Assembly: GCA_910586485.1 (NCBI GenBank)
Contig: CAJUIA010000001.1
Span: forward strand, 62,001 to 126,000
Direction of reading: 5' to 3'
Origin: an uncultured Acetatifactor sp.
Lineage (GTDB): Bacteria; Bacillota; Clostridia; Lachnospirales; Lachnospiraceae
DNA: 64,000 nt
The position numbers and the translations under genes are program-made. Positions 8,442-17,670 of the stretch are shown piece after piece. How positions within the stretch are numbered: the stretch's first letter is position 1; each line of letters starts with the position of its first letter. The notes beneath the pieces were generated by a model that saw only the letters and a program-made list of their open reading frames with translations, did not search any database and was not told the DNA's origin.

Positions 8442-9182
8442 TTACTGCATCAGGAACTCCAGAAATGCGGGCACCGTCTCCACATGGGGAGCATTGATCA
8501 GAATACTGACGGCAGGGAGCTCTCCGGAGAAGGCATAGTCCTGAAGCAGGGAACAGCTTTCCTCCAGGAGGATGCCGGCGGGAATGGGGTCCGCCATATC
8601 CTCCGGATGCAGAGGATCCCCATAAACAGGGGTATATTCATAATTATAGTCTTTTCTGGCAGCCTCCGCCTCGTCTACCACGGCGCCGTCAATATAATAG
8701 AAGAAATCCTGATATTTTTCCAGCTGCTCCGTGGTAAGGAGCTCCCGCAGATCATAAAAATCTCCCTGATAGGCATACTGCAGGAGATGAGAAACATCGG
8801 ATGCCATTACATCCACCTCGGCGGCGGAAACACGGACCATGATCTGCTGGGCAGCATAATAATCGGCGTCTGTTCCCAGCTGTACGGAGGTGTCATATAC
8901 GACCTCGGATTTTTGCGTGTCAGCGCCGATGTATGCCGCAAAATGATTTGGGCTTTCCGGCTCTTCGGGATAGCTTTGAGGCACGGCGTTGATCAGCATG
9001 GCATAAAAGACGGTGTCCTTTTGGGAGACAATCTGGCTGATGAAGGAGATCACACAGATGAGGGCAGCGACTCCGGCCACAACATACCATTTGTAATAAT
9101 CCAGAAAATAAGTCAGCTTTTGTTTGAAGGTACCGTTTTTCAGGGCAGCCCTTTCCTCTTTAAACTCGTCCATTACAGGCAT
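8442..9182 (-). CDS. Single-pass membrane protein of unknown function
   Basis: I do not recognise this family. The 246-aa protein has a charged cytoplasmic N terminus (KEERAALKNGTFKQK), one membrane segment at about residues 32-54 (YVVAGVAALICVISFI), and an acidic extracytoplasmic domain of about 190 aa. That domain contains QIMVRVSAAEVDVMASDVSHL and a FYDLRELL stretch, which loosely recalls the ligand-binding lobe of solute-binding proteins. ATG 9182 has the better-spaced AAAGGTGG site; an upstream in-frame GTG at 9194 would add four residues. The gene is monocistronic and convergent with gatB. Confidence 0.75.
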   Translation of the reverse strand: MPVMDEFKEERAALKNGTFKQKLTYFLDYYKWYVVAGVAALICVISFISQIVSQKDTVFYAMLINAVPQSYPEEPESPNHFAAYIGADTQKSEVVYDTSVQLGTDADYYAAQQIMVRVSAAEVDVMASDVSHLLQYAYQGDFYDLRELLTTEQLEKYQDFFYYIDGAVVDEAEAARKDYNYEYTPVYGDPLHPEDMADPIPAGILLEESCSLLQDYAFSGELPAVSILINAPHVETVPAFLEFLMQ

Positions 9183-9315
9183 GATGATTCCCACCTTTCC
9201 TTATGTATGATTCTTATCATACAGGGCCGCCGCGGGCTTGTCAATGAAGCCGGTCTGATAAGAATCTAAAAAAATGATAAAAACCGCAGCAGTTTTCGGA
9301 AAGTTTGCTTGCAAC

Positions 9316-9346
9316 TTGGGACAAGTTGAGCTATCATAGATATAAT
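9316..9346 (+). promoter_or_regulatory. Candidate promoter for the 9391 gene
   Basis: TATAAT at 9341-9346 is a perfect -10. The best -35 is within TTGGGACA (9316-9323): GGGACA gives a 17-base spacer and TTGGGA a 19-base one. It sits 45 bases upstream of the next start codon. Confidence 0.5.
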
Positions 9347-9390
9347 ATTATTTCGTGCGGAGTCCGAATCGCGCAGGAAAAGAGGGAAAA

Positions 9391-9891
9391 ATGAGCGAAT
9401 CTTATATTGAGTGTCTGGTAAAGGCAAAGCCCTCCATGCTGGGGAAATTTTGTAAATATTTGTTGTATCTGCTGACGGCAGTGCTGCTGGCGCTGATGAT
9501 ACTGTCCATGAATATGCTGCTGTTTCTGCTGGCGGTAGCGGCAGGAATAGGCGCCTATTTTGTGGGGCTGTATACGGATCTGGAATACGAATATCTGTAT
9601 CTGGATAAGGAGCTGACCATAGACAAGGTGATGGGCAAGACCAAGAGGAAGCGGGTGGCCGTTTACCAGCTTGACAAGATGGAGATATTTGCGCCGATTA
9701 AAAGCTACCATCTGGATAATTTTAAAAACCGGCAGACGAAGGATAAGGATTACAGCATCGGCTATGAGGATCAGCCGGATCTGCGCTATGCCATGTATTA
9801 TGAGGGCAGCGAGAGACTGATTTTAAGTCCGAGTCCGGAGCTGGTGAAGATTATGAAAAACGCTGCGCCCAGAAAGGTATTCAGCGACTAA
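9391..9891 (+). CDS. Small two-helix membrane protein (DUF6106-like)
   Basis: A 166-aa protein with two adjacent membrane helices at about residues 20-60 (YLLYLLTAVLLALMIL and MLLFLLAVAAGIGAYF), followed by a soluble domain with YTDLEYEYLYLDKELTIDKVMGK and PRKVFSD at the end. It resembles the uncharacterised DUF6106 family common in Lachnospiraceae; this is from memory and unchecked. The predicted soluble part has a PH-like alternation of strands and ends in a helix (SPELVKIMKNAAP). The start is ATG 9391 behind AGAGGG; an ATG-less upstream extension was not used. It precedes guaB but is separated from it by a palindrome. Confidence 0.75.
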   Translation: MSESYIECLVKAKPSMLGKFCKYLLYLLTAVLLALMILSMNMLLFLLAVAAGIGAYFVGLYTDLEYEYLYLDKELTIDKVMGKTKRKRVAVYQLDKMEIFAPIKSYHLDNFKNRQTKDKDYSIGYEDQPDLRYAMYYEGSERLILSPSPELVKIMKNAAPRKVFSD

Positions 9892-9963
9892 AAGGAGCTT
9901 TGCTCAGGGAGACTTGCTCAGGGAGCTTTACTCCCGGAGTATCGGTTTCGTGTATCTGATAAA

Positions 9964-9993
9964 ATAACCCCGGCCTTGTCTGTCCGGGGTTAT
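9964..9993. other. Perfect 10-bp inverted repeat before guaB
   Basis: ATAACCCCGG (9964-9973) and CCGGGGTTAT (9984-9993) form a perfect stem with a 10-base loop, 43 bases before guaB. A T-rich run exists only weakly on either side. It may be a terminator for the 9391 gene or an attenuator/operator for guaB. Just upstream, GCTCAGGGA occurs twice (about 9902-9925) beside an ACTCCCGGAG stem. Confidence 0.5.
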
Positions 9994-10035
9994 GAGTTAT
10001 ACATACAAAAAAATCAAAGTGCAGGAGGCTAAAAA

Positions 10036-11490
10036 ATGGGACAGATTATCGGTGAAGGCATTACCTTTGACGACGTGCTGCTGGTGCCGGCGTATTCGCA
10101 GGTGGTACCCAATCAGGTGGACATTTCCACTTGGCTGACAAAGAAAATCAGGCTGAACATTCCTATGATGAGTGCGGGAATGGATACCGTGACGGAGCAT
10201 CGTATGGCGATCGCCATGGCAAGGCAGGGCGGTATCGGTATCATCCATAAGAATATGTCTATTGAAGCACAGGCAGAAGAGGTAGACAAGGTAAAGCGGT
10301 CTGAAAACGGTGTCATTACCGATCCCTTTTCCCTGACCCCGGAGCATACGCTGGCGGACGCGGATGCGCTGATGGCGAAATTCAGAATTTCCGGCGTTCC
10401 CATTACCGAAGGGCGCAGGCTGGTTGGGATTATTACCAATCGGGATTTAAAATTCGAAACGGATTTTACAAAGAAGATCAAGGAGTCCATGACCAGTGAG
10501 GGACTGATCACCGCCCAGGAGGGAATCACCCTGGAAGAGGCAAAGAAGATTCTGGCCGCGGCAAGGAAGGAAAAGCTGCCCATTGTAGACAAGGACTTTA
10601 ATCTAAAGGGGCTTATTACCATCAAGGATATAGAGAAAACCATCAAGTATCCCCTGGCGGCGAAGGATGAGCAGGGGAGACTGCTGTGCGGCGCCGGCGT
10701 AGGCATTACGGCAAATGTGCTGGAGCGGGTGTCGGCGCTGGTGGATGCAAAGGTGGATGTGATCGTTTTAGACAGTGCTCACGGACATTCCCAGAATGTG
10801 CTGAACTGCCTGAAAATGATTAAGGAAAAGTATCCCGAACTGCAGGTGATTGCAGGCAATGTAGCAACGGGAGAGGGCGCGAGAGCCCTGATCGAGGCAG
10901 GAGCGGATGCCGTTAAGGTGGGGATCGGCCCCGGCTCCATCTGCACCACCCGCGTGGTTGCCGGCATCGGCGTGCCTCAGATCACGGCGATTATGGATTG
11001 TTACAGCGTGGCGAAGGAATATCATGTGCCCATTATCGCGGACGGCGGCATCAAATATTCCGGAGATATTACCAAGGCGCTGGCGGCGGGCGGTAATGTC
11101 TGCATGATGGGAAGCATGTTTGCAGGCTGCGAAGAGAGCCCTGGGGATTATGAGCTGTTCCAGGGAAGAAAGTATAAGGTATACCGCGGCATGGGATCTA
11201 TTGCGGCTATGGAGAACGGCAGTAAGGACCGGTACTTTCAGGAAAATGCCAAAAAGCTGGTGCCCGAAGGTGTGGAGGGCCGGGTGGCTTATAAGGGAAA
11301 CGTGGAGGACACTGTATTCCAGCTGCTGGGAGGCCTGCGCTCCGGCATGGGCTACTGCGGAGCAGGCAATATTGAAGAATTGAAGGAAAACGGCAGGTTT
11401 GTAAAAATTTCTGCCGCATCCTTAAAGGAGAGTCATCCCCACGATATTCATATAACAAAGGAAGCGCCTAACTATAGTGTTGACGAATAG
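10036..11490 (+). CDS. guaB: Inosine-5'-monophosphate dehydrogenase
   Basis: IMPDH oxidises IMP to XMP with NAD+, the committed step to GMP. The 484-aa protein has the full TIM barrel interrupted by a Bateman module of two CBS repeats (about residues 95-205), which bind purine nucleotides and regulate the enzyme. The catalytic loop GIGPGSICTTR carries Cys303. The flap region with MGSMFAGCEESPG and YRGMGS is intact. The RBS is GCAGGAGG at spacing 8. It lies upstream of a GGDEF-EAL gene and of the genes for the last two steps of IMP synthesis, so the block links IMP production to the GTP branch. Confidence 0.97.
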   Translation: MGQIIGEGITFDDVLLVPAYSQVVPNQVDISTWLTKKIRLNIPMMSAGMDTVTEHRMAIAMARQGGIGIIHKNMSIEAQAEEVDKVKRSENGVITDPFSLTPEHTLADADALMAKFRISGVPITEGRRLVGIITNRDLKFETDFTKKIKESMTSEGLITAQEGITLEEAKKILAAARKEKLPIVDKDFNLKGLITIKDIEKTIKYPLAAKDEQGRLLCGAGVGITANVLERVSALVDAKVDVIVLDSAHGHSQNVLNCLKMIKEKYPELQVIAGNVATGEGARALIEAGADAVKVGIGPGSICTTRVVAGIGVPQITAIMDCYSVAKEYHVPIIADGGIKYSGDITKALAAGGNVCMMGSMFAGCEESPGDYELFQGRKYKVYRGMGSIAAMENGSKDRYFQENAKKLVPEGVEGRVAYKGNVEDTVFQLLGGLRSGMGYCGAGNIEELKENGRFVKISAASLKESHPHDIHITKEAPNYSVDE

Positions 11491-11503
11491 CTTTGGCAGC
11501 GGA

Positions 11504-14113
11504 ATGAGAGGGATCGTGCAGAAGAATGTGTCTTTAGAATTAATAGACCGGCAGGAGCTGCAAAGGCTGCAGGATGATTTTTGCCGGGTGGCGGGCGTCT
11601 GCGCATATTGTCTGGACGGCGAAGGACGGCAGATCACCGAGATTTCCGGGAAGGCGGAGCAGATCAGTCTGGCGGAAGGCTGCCTGGCATCGGAGCAGTT
11701 AAAAAGCGTGTGTGAGCGCGTGGAAGCCGGATCGCTGGAAGATCAGGCAGTGGAAGAATTTCACGACACGAAGGATAAGGTGGCTGCCGTGGCGGTAAGG
11801 GCAGAGGGTAGAACGGTGCTTTGCTGGGTGATTTTCGGGCTTGCAGAGGACGGTATGGATGAGGAAGCCTTTCTTTCGGTGCTTGATCTGCTTCGAGATG
11901 CCGGCAATGCCTTTATGGCAAACAGATTATCCTGCTTCAGCGCGGAGCTGGAGAGCAGAAAAAGCCGGCGGGCGGAAGAAGAGATGAGCAAGGCGCTTCG
12001 TTCCACGGAGGCTACGACACAGATTGTTCAGCTGCTTGACAGTGATGACAGGATAGAGGCTGTCATGAGCAAGTGGCTGAGCATTTTAGGGCAGTATCTT
12101 CAGGTGGATACCGCGCAGATTTATCAGTTAAATGCAGACAGCTCCGCAATGGAGGTGCTTTGCGAATGGTGTGGGCAGGGTAGTGTGTCCATATATGACA
12201 GAATGAGTAAACAGGCGGTGCCGGAAATTTTAAAAACGGACAAGCCTCTTGTCATTTCGGCGGAAGGAACGGACGTAGAGCTTCGCAGAATGGCCGATGC
12301 CATTCATCTTCAGGCAGTGATTATTTTTCCCGTCATGCGGCAGGAAAATGCAGGCGCCATGATGCTGTCCTTAAACCACAGGAACCGGCGTGTCAACTGG
12401 AATATGGAGGAAATTAAATTTACGGCGGATGCGGTTAAAGTGCTGCACAGCATATTGACCAGGAGACTTCAGAAAAGCTCTCTGGCCGGTTCTTACACGG
12501 TGCTGGAAGCAATTCTGGAAAATATGGGCTGCGCCGTTTATGTCACACAAAAGAGAACGGGAGAAATGCTGTTTGCCAACCGCAGGCTCCAGAACACCTT
12601 TTCCGGGGAGCTGGCGGCCGGTACTTTTGCCGATCTTTTACAGCAGGGGATCACTGCGGGAAATGAAAACGGTCTTTATGAGATTTATCACACGGAGCAG
12701 GAACGATGGTATGATTTGATTTTCAAGGAGATTTCCTGGGTGGACGGGAAGACGGCCATCCTTTATTCCCTGTATGATATTACGGATAAAAAGCGTTACC
12801 AGCGGAAGATCGAGCAGCAGGCCTACACGGATTTTCTTACGGGACTTTATAACAGAATGTGCTGTGAGCGGGATCTGGCCAGGCATGTAGATCTGGCCAA
12901 GAAGAACGGCACCACGGGAGCCCTTCTCTATCTTGATCTGGATGATTTTAAGCATATTAATGACGGGCTGGGGCACCAGTACGGCGATGTGCTGTTAAAG
13001 GCCATTTCCCATGCGCTGCAACGCATACAGGGCATAGAGCGCACCTGCTACCGCGTGGGAGGGGACGAATTTATTATTATTATTCCACCGGAGAATTATG
13101 ATCGGAATGAAGGAATATTGGAGGACATTCGGGAAATCTTTGCCAAGCCCTGGTTCTTAAAGGACGCGGATTATTATTGTACCATGAGTATGGGCATCGT
13201 CACCTTTCCCGATATGGGAGACTCCGTGGCCGATTTGACGAAAAAGGCGGATATTGCCATGTACGAGGCAAAGCGGGACGGAAAAAACCGGGTGGCAAAA
13301 TACAGCGCCAGCACAAATTCCGCGTCCGGCAGACGGCTTGACATGGAAAAGAACATGCGGGATGCGGCGGTGGGCGGCTATCAGGAGTTTGAGGTTTATT
13401 ACCAGCCCATCATCGACGTGCGCAAGGGGGGTAAATGCACGGGGGCGGAAGCGCTGCTGCGCTGGAACAGTGCAAAGCTGGGATTTATCACGCCGGCAGA
13501 GTTCATTCCTCTTGCGGAATATCTGGGGCTGATCAATCCCATTGGCAATTACGTGCTGCGGGAGGCCTGCACCCAATGTCACAAATGGAATGAAGAGGGC
13601 TTTGATTATAAGGTGAACGTAAACCTTTCCGTGGTGCAGCTGCTGCAGCCCGATGTGGTGGAAACCGTGGAGCAGACCATTGAAGAGACGGGGATCGAGC
13701 CCAGAAATCTGACACTGGAGGTGACGGAGAGCCTGGCCATTAACGACATGGAACGAATGCAGGGAATTTTAAACCGGATCAGGGCCCTGGGCGTAAAGAT
13801 TGCGCTGGACGATTTCGGCACCGGATATTCCTCGCTGAATCACATCCGGGAAATTCCCTTTGACATGATTAAGGTGGATCAGAGCTTTGTGCGGGAGGTG
13901 GCAGAGGATGCTTATTCCCAGTCCTTTGTGAAGATGGTGGCGGAGCTGGCGGAGACCCTGGGGGCAAGCATCTGCGTGGAGGGCATTGAGACGGAGTCCC
14001 AGTATCGAATTGTAAAGAAGCTGAAGGTAAAATATATTCAGGGCTACTATTTTGACCGCCCCATGCAGCGGGAGGTATTTGAGGAAAAGTATTGTCGGCA
14101 GGCAGGAAGGTAA
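11504..14113 (+). CDS. PocR-GAF-GGDEF-EAL cyclic-di-GMP turnover protein
   Basis: A soluble c-di-GMP signalling protein of about 869 aa. The N terminus (about residues 5-135) looks like a PocR sensory domain (SLELIDRQELQRLQDDF). A GAF-like region follows at about 170-330, then a divergent PAS-like segment. A GGDEF domain carries an intact VGGDEF motif (about residue 520) and an EAL domain carries intact GAEALLRW, LTLEVTES and DDFGTGYSSL motifs. Both catalytic motifs look intact, so it could make and degrade c-di-GMP. The residues before GGDEF read RTCY rather than RxxD, so product inhibition at the I-site is probably absent. The start is uncertain: GTG 11477 would overlap guaB, ATG 11504 is chosen, and GTG 11516 has the best SD (GAGAGG). 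Confidence 0.88.
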   Translation: MRGIVQKNVSLELIDRQELQRLQDDFCRVAGVCAYCLDGEGRQITEISGKAEQISLAEGCLASEQLKSVCERVEAGSLEDQAVEEFHDTKDKVAAVAVRAEGRTVLCWVIFGLAEDGMDEEAFLSVLDLLRDAGNAFMANRLSCFSAELESRKSRRAEEEMSKALRSTEATTQIVQLLDSDDRIEAVMSKWLSILGQYLQVDTAQIYQLNADSSAMEVLCEWCGQGSVSIYDRMSKQAVPEILKTDKPLVISAEGTDVELRRMADAIHLQAVIIFPVMRQENAGAMMLSLNHRNRRVNWNMEEIKFTADAVKVLHSILTRRLQKSSLAGSYTVLEAILENMGCAVYVTQKRTGEMLFANRRLQNTFSGELAAGTFADLLQQGITAGNENGLYEIYHTEQERWYDLIFKEISWVDGKTAILYSLYDITDKKRYQRKIEQQAYTDFLTGLYNRMCCERDLARHVDLAKKNGTTGALLYLDLDDFKHINDGLGHQYGDVLLKAISHALQRIQGIERTCYRVGGDEFIIIIPPENYDRNEGILEDIREIFAKPWFLKDADYYCTMSMGIVTFPDMGDSVADLTKKADIAMYEAKRDGKNRVAKYSASTNSASGRRLDMEKNMRDAAVGGYQEFEVYYQPIIDVRKGGKCTGAEALLRWNSAKLGFITPAEFIPLAEYLGLINPIGNYVLREACTQCHKWNEEGFDYKVNVNLSVVQLLQPDVVETVEQTIEETGIEPRNLTLEVTESLAINDMERMQGILNRIRALGVKIALDDFGTGYSSLNHIREIPFDMIKVDQSFVREVAEDAYSQSFVKMVAELAETLGASICVEGIETESQYRIVKKLKVKYIQGYYFDRPMQREVFEEKYCRQAGR

Positions 14114-14124
14114 GGAGGAGGATT

Positions 14125-14832
14125 ATGCTGCAACTGGAACAGGAACTGAAAAACAACGAATATCCCGGAAGGGGGATCGTGATCGGACGCTCTGCAGACG
14201 GGAAACATGCAGTCACGGCTTATTTTATCATGGGCAGAAGCGCCAACAGCCGCAACCGTGTGTTTGTGACGGAGGGCGAGGGCATCCGCACCCAGGCATT
14301 TGATCCCTCTAAGCTGGAGGACCCCAGCCTGATTATTTATGCGCCGGTGAGGGTGCTGAAGAATAACACCATCGTTACCAACGGAGATCAGACAGATACC
14401 ATATACGATGGGCTTGAGAAGGGGCTTACCTTTGAGCAGGCCTTAAGGAGCAGGGAGTTTGAGCCTGACGGACCCAACTATACGCCCAGAATTTCCGGCA
14501 TCCTGCGGGTGGAGGACGGCAGCTTTCACTTTGCCATGTCTATTTTAAAGAGCAGTGACGGAGACCCGTCATGCTGTATCCGCAATACCTTTACCTATGA
14601 GAATCCTAAAGCAGGAGAAGGGCGTTTTATTCATACCTATATGCACGACGGCAATCCGCTGCCCAGCTTTTGCGGAGAGCCAAAGCAGGTGGAGATCACC
14701 GGGGATATTGACGGCTTTACGGATATGGTATGGAAAAGCTTAAACCCGGATAACAAGGTGTCTTTGTTTGTCAGATATATCGACATTGCTACGGGCAAGT
14801 ACGAGACCAGGATGAAGAACAAAAATGCGTAA
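14125..14832 (+). CDS. purO: PurO-type IMP cyclohydrolase
   Basis: Closes the ring of FAICAR to give IMP, the final step of de novo purine synthesis. The 235-aa protein resembles the archaeal PurO family (IMP_cyclohyd) rather than the cyclohydrolase half of bacterial PurH: YPGRGIVIGRSADGKHAV near the N terminus, SANSRNRVF, a central DGPNYTPRISG, and FVRYID near the end. It has a strong AAGGAGGAGG site. It follows the GGDEF-EAL gene by 11 bp and precedes a lone AICAR transformylase by 51 bp, so the two together replace bifunctional PurH. Function is inferred from family resemblance and this pairing. Confidence 0.88.
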   Translation: MLQLEQELKNNEYPGRGIVIGRSADGKHAVTAYFIMGRSANSRNRVFVTEGEGIRTQAFDPSKLEDPSLIIYAPVRVLKNNTIVTNGDQTDTIYDGLEKGLTFEQALRSREFEPDGPNYTPRISGILRVEDGSFHFAMSILKSSDGDPSCCIRNTFTYENPKAGEGRFIHTYMHDGNPLPSFCGEPKQVEITGDIDGFTDMVWKSLNPDNKVSLFVRYIDIATGKYETRMKNKNA

Positions 14833-14883
14833 TTTCAGCACATGTCTGTGAAATGCCGTAAATTAAATGAAGGAGAAGGAAAC

Positions 14884-16065
14884 ATGAACGAAATCGAATT
14901 AAAATATGGATGCAACCCGAATCAGAAGCCTTCCAGAATCTACATGGAGGATGGCAGTGAGCTTCCGGTAACCGTTTTAAACGGCAGGCCCGGTTATATT
15001 AATTTTCTGGATGCCTTTAACGGCTGGCAGCTGGTGAAGGAGCTGAAAGAAGCCACGGGTCTTCCGGCGGCGACTTCCTTTAAGCATGTGTCCCCGGCCG
15101 GTGCTGCAGTAGGACTGCCCCTGAGTGATACCCTGGCGAAAATATACTGGGTTGACGATCTGGGCGGGGAGCTTTCGCCCCTTGCCTGCGCCTATGCCAG
15201 GGCAAGAGGTGCGGACAGAATGTCTTCCTTTGGGGATTTTATTGCGTTGTCGGATGTCTGTGACGCGGATACCGCCAGGCTCATCAAGAGAGAGGTGTCA
15301 GACGGCGTGATTGCCCCCGGTTATACGGAAGAGGCCATGGAACTGTTAAAGTCTAAGAAAAACGGAAATTATAATGTGATTCAGATTGATCCGTCTTATC
15401 AGCCGGCGGCTGTAGAAAAAAAGCAGGTTTACGGTATTACCTTTGAGCAGGGCAGGAACGAGCTGGACATTAACGGAGATTTATTTTCCAATATCGTCAC
15501 CGAAAACAAAGAAATTCCCAGGGAAGCGCTGATTGATATGAAGATCGCGCTGATTACCTTAAAATACACACAGTCAAATTCTGTCTGCTATGTGAAGGGC
15601 GGACAGGCCATTGGCATCGGAGCAGGGCAGCAGTCCCGAATCCATTGTACCAGGCTGGCGGGACAAAAGGCGGATAACTGGTTTCTGCGTCAGTCTCCGC
15701 AGGTGATGAATCTGCAGTTTGTGGATGGTCTTGGAAGGGCGGACAGGGACAACGCCATTGACGTATACATAGGCGACGAGTATATGGATGTGCTGGCTGA
15801 CGGAGTGTGGGAGCATACCTTTAAGGTAAAGCCTCCTGTATTCACCAGAGAGGAAAAAAGGGCATGGCTGGACAGAATGCAGGATGTGACCCTTGGCTCC
15901 GATGCCTTTTTCCCTTTTTCCGATAATATTGAGCGGGCGCACAAGAGCGGCGTAAAATATATTGCCCAGCCCGGCGGCTCCGTCCGTGACGATGCGGTGA
16001 TTCAGTGCTGCGACAAGTACAAAATGGTGATGATATTTACGGGAATCCGGCTTTTCCATCATTAA
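14884..16065 (+). CDS. purH: AICAR transformylase, stand-alone (PurH C-terminal domain)
   Basis: Formylates AICAR to FAICAR using 10-formyl-THF. At 393 aa it contains only the transformylase half of PurH and lacks the N-terminal MGS-like cyclohydrolase domain. Visible signatures are LKYGCNPNQKPS, SFKHVSPAGAAVG (His/Lys of the active site), ARGADRMSSFGDF, the KYTQSNSVCYVKGGQAIGIGAGQQSR block and a C-terminal PGGSVRDDAVI. It directly follows the PurO-type cyclohydrolase, completing the last two steps of IMP synthesis. The start is ATG 14884 behind GAAGGAGAAGG; an upstream GTG/ATG extension would add only unmatched residues. Confidence 0.95.
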   Translation: MNEIELKYGCNPNQKPSRIYMEDGSELPVTVLNGRPGYINFLDAFNGWQLVKELKEATGLPAATSFKHVSPAGAAVGLPLSDTLAKIYWVDDLGGELSPLACAYARARGADRMSSFGDFIALSDVCDADTARLIKREVSDGVIAPGYTEEAMELLKSKKNGNYNVIQIDPSYQPAAVEKKQVYGITFEQGRNELDINGDLFSNIVTENKEIPREALIDMKIALITLKYTQSNSVCYVKGGQAIGIGAGQQSRIHCTRLAGQKADNWFLRQSPQVMNLQFVDGLGRADRDNAIDVYIGDEYMDVLADGVWEHTFKVKPPVFTREEKRAWLDRMQDVTLGSDAFFPFSDNIERAHKSGVKYIAQPGGSVRDDAVIQCCDKYKMVMIFTGIRLFHH

Positions 16066-16146
16066 GAAACATATATTTAACAAATTCAGGAATGTGCGCG
16101 GGGCTTTATCAGGCTTCCTTCAGACAGCGCGGAAATGCAGGTAAAT

Positions 16147-17670
16147 ATGAGACTTTCAGATCTTGAGGTGTATGATAAAATAACGATTCAGTGCCATGAC
16201 AATCCGGATGCGGACACACTTGCATCCGGCTATGGCCTGTACCGTTATTACCAAAGCAAGGGCAAAGACGTTCGTCTGGTCTACAGCGGCAGAAATAAAA
16301 TTCAAAAATCCAATCTGGCGCTGATGGTGGAAAAGCTGAAGCTGCCAGTGGAATACGTCAGCGTGGGAACGGGGGAGGTACTGCATGTGGAGGGAGTTTT
16401 ACTGACGGTGGACTGTCAGTTTGGCTCCGGAAACGTTACGGGCATCTCTTCCGACCATGTGGCAATCATTGATCATCACCAGCTGGAGAAGGCCGCTATT
16501 TCGCAGAGCATCATCAATCCTAATCTTGGGAGCTGTGCGACGCTGGTATGGAAGCTGCTTCGGGAAGAAGGATTTGACGTAAACGGTGATGAAACGCTGG
16601 GAACGGCGCTGTATTACGGACTGTATACGGATACCAACCAGTTTTCGGAGCTGTATAATCCCCTGGACATGGATATGCGGGAGGCGGTGAAGGTGGATAA
16701 AAGCCTGATTACCCTGTTCCGCAATTCCAATCTTTCTCTCAGGGAATTGGAGATAGCCGGTATCGCCATGATCCGCTATAGCTACAATGACGATTATGAA
16801 TTTGCAGTCATTAAATCTCAGCCCTGCGACCCCAATATTCTGGGGCTGATCAGCGATTTCCTGTTACAGGTGGATGCCATTAAGTCCTGTGTGGTGTTTA
16901 ATGAAGTAAATGACGGGTATAAATTTTCCGTCAGAAGCTGTATCAGGGAGGTTAATGCCAGTGAGCTGGCAGCCTTTCTGTCGGAGGGGATCGGATCGGG
17001 AGGTGGACATTACGAAAAGGCAGGCGGCTTTATCAGCTTAAAGCTCTATGAAGAGCATTACCCCACACTGCATACGGAAGGGTATTTTAACAATCGGATG
17101 ACCCAGTATTTCGACAGCTTTGAGCTGATCTATGCGGAAGACTATGAGGTGGATTTGAGCGCCATGAAAAAGTATGTAAAGCGCAAGATTCCTGTGGCCT
17201 GCGTTAAGGCAGACGAGGTGCTGCCCGCAGGGACGCCTGTCACCATCCGTACCCTGGAAGGGGATATTGATCTGACGGTGGAAGAGGACTTATACATCAT
17301 GATCGGCATCAAGGGGGAGGTTTATCCAAACCGCAGAGAAAAATTTCAAAAGTCCTACAGGATGCTGGATGAAACCCATGACCGGAGCGAGTATATTCAT
17401 GATACGGAATATGTTCCCGTAATCAAGAACCGGTTAAACGGTCAGGATATGCTGCTGACAGACTATGCCAGAGGCTGTGTGCCCACAGGTGAGGTCTTTA
17501 TTTATGCGAGGCCTCTGGAAAAGGGAGTCAAGGTATTTACGGCATGGGATAAACAAAAATATATGCTGGGCAGGCCGGGGGATTATCTGGCGGTCCGCTG
17601 TAATGACCTTCATGATATTTATGTGGTAGAGAAGGATATTTTTGCAAGGAGCTATGATGAGATTTCATGA
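16147..17670 (+). CDS. DHH/DHHA1 family phosphoesterase
   Basis: A 507-aa DHH phosphoesterase with motif I HDNPDAD (residues 17-23), the DHH motif IIDHHQ (Asp109-His110-His111), and the DHHA1 substrate-binding motif GGGH ending at His288. Such enzymes hydrolyse nanoRNA, pAp or cyclic dinucleotides; the substrate cannot be read here. A further domain of about 160 aa (residues 345-507), with GDIDLTVEEDLY and RPGDYLAVR, is not part of the standard NrnA/PAP phosphatase. ATG 16147 matches the usual family N terminus; ATG 16135 is an alternative. Its stop overlaps the start of the TIR gene as ATGA, so the two are translationally coupled. Confidence 0.88.
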   Translation: MRLSDLEVYDKITIQCHDNPDADTLASGYGLYRYYQSKGKDVRLVYSGRNKIQKSNLALMVEKLKLPVEYVSVGTGEVLHVEGVLLTVDCQFGSGNVTGISSDHVAIIDHHQLEKAAISQSIINPNLGSCATLVWKLLREEGFDVNGDETLGTALYYGLYTDTNQFSELYNPLDMDMREAVKVDKSLITLFRNSNLSLRELEIAGIAMIRYSYNDDYEFAVIKSQPCDPNILGLISDFLLQVDAIKSCVVFNEVNDGYKFSVRSCIREVNASELAAFLSEGIGSGGGHYEKAGGFISLKLYEEHYPTLHTEGYFNNRMTQYFDSFELIYAEDYEVDLSAMKKYVKRKIPVACVKADEVLPAGTPVTIRTLEGDIDLTVEEDLYIMIGIKGEVYPNRREKFQKSYRMLDETHDRSEYIHDTEYVPVIKNRLNGQDMLLTDYARGCVPTGEVFIYARPLEKGVKVFTAWDKQKYMLGRPGDYLAVRCNDLHDIYVVEKDIFARSYDEIS

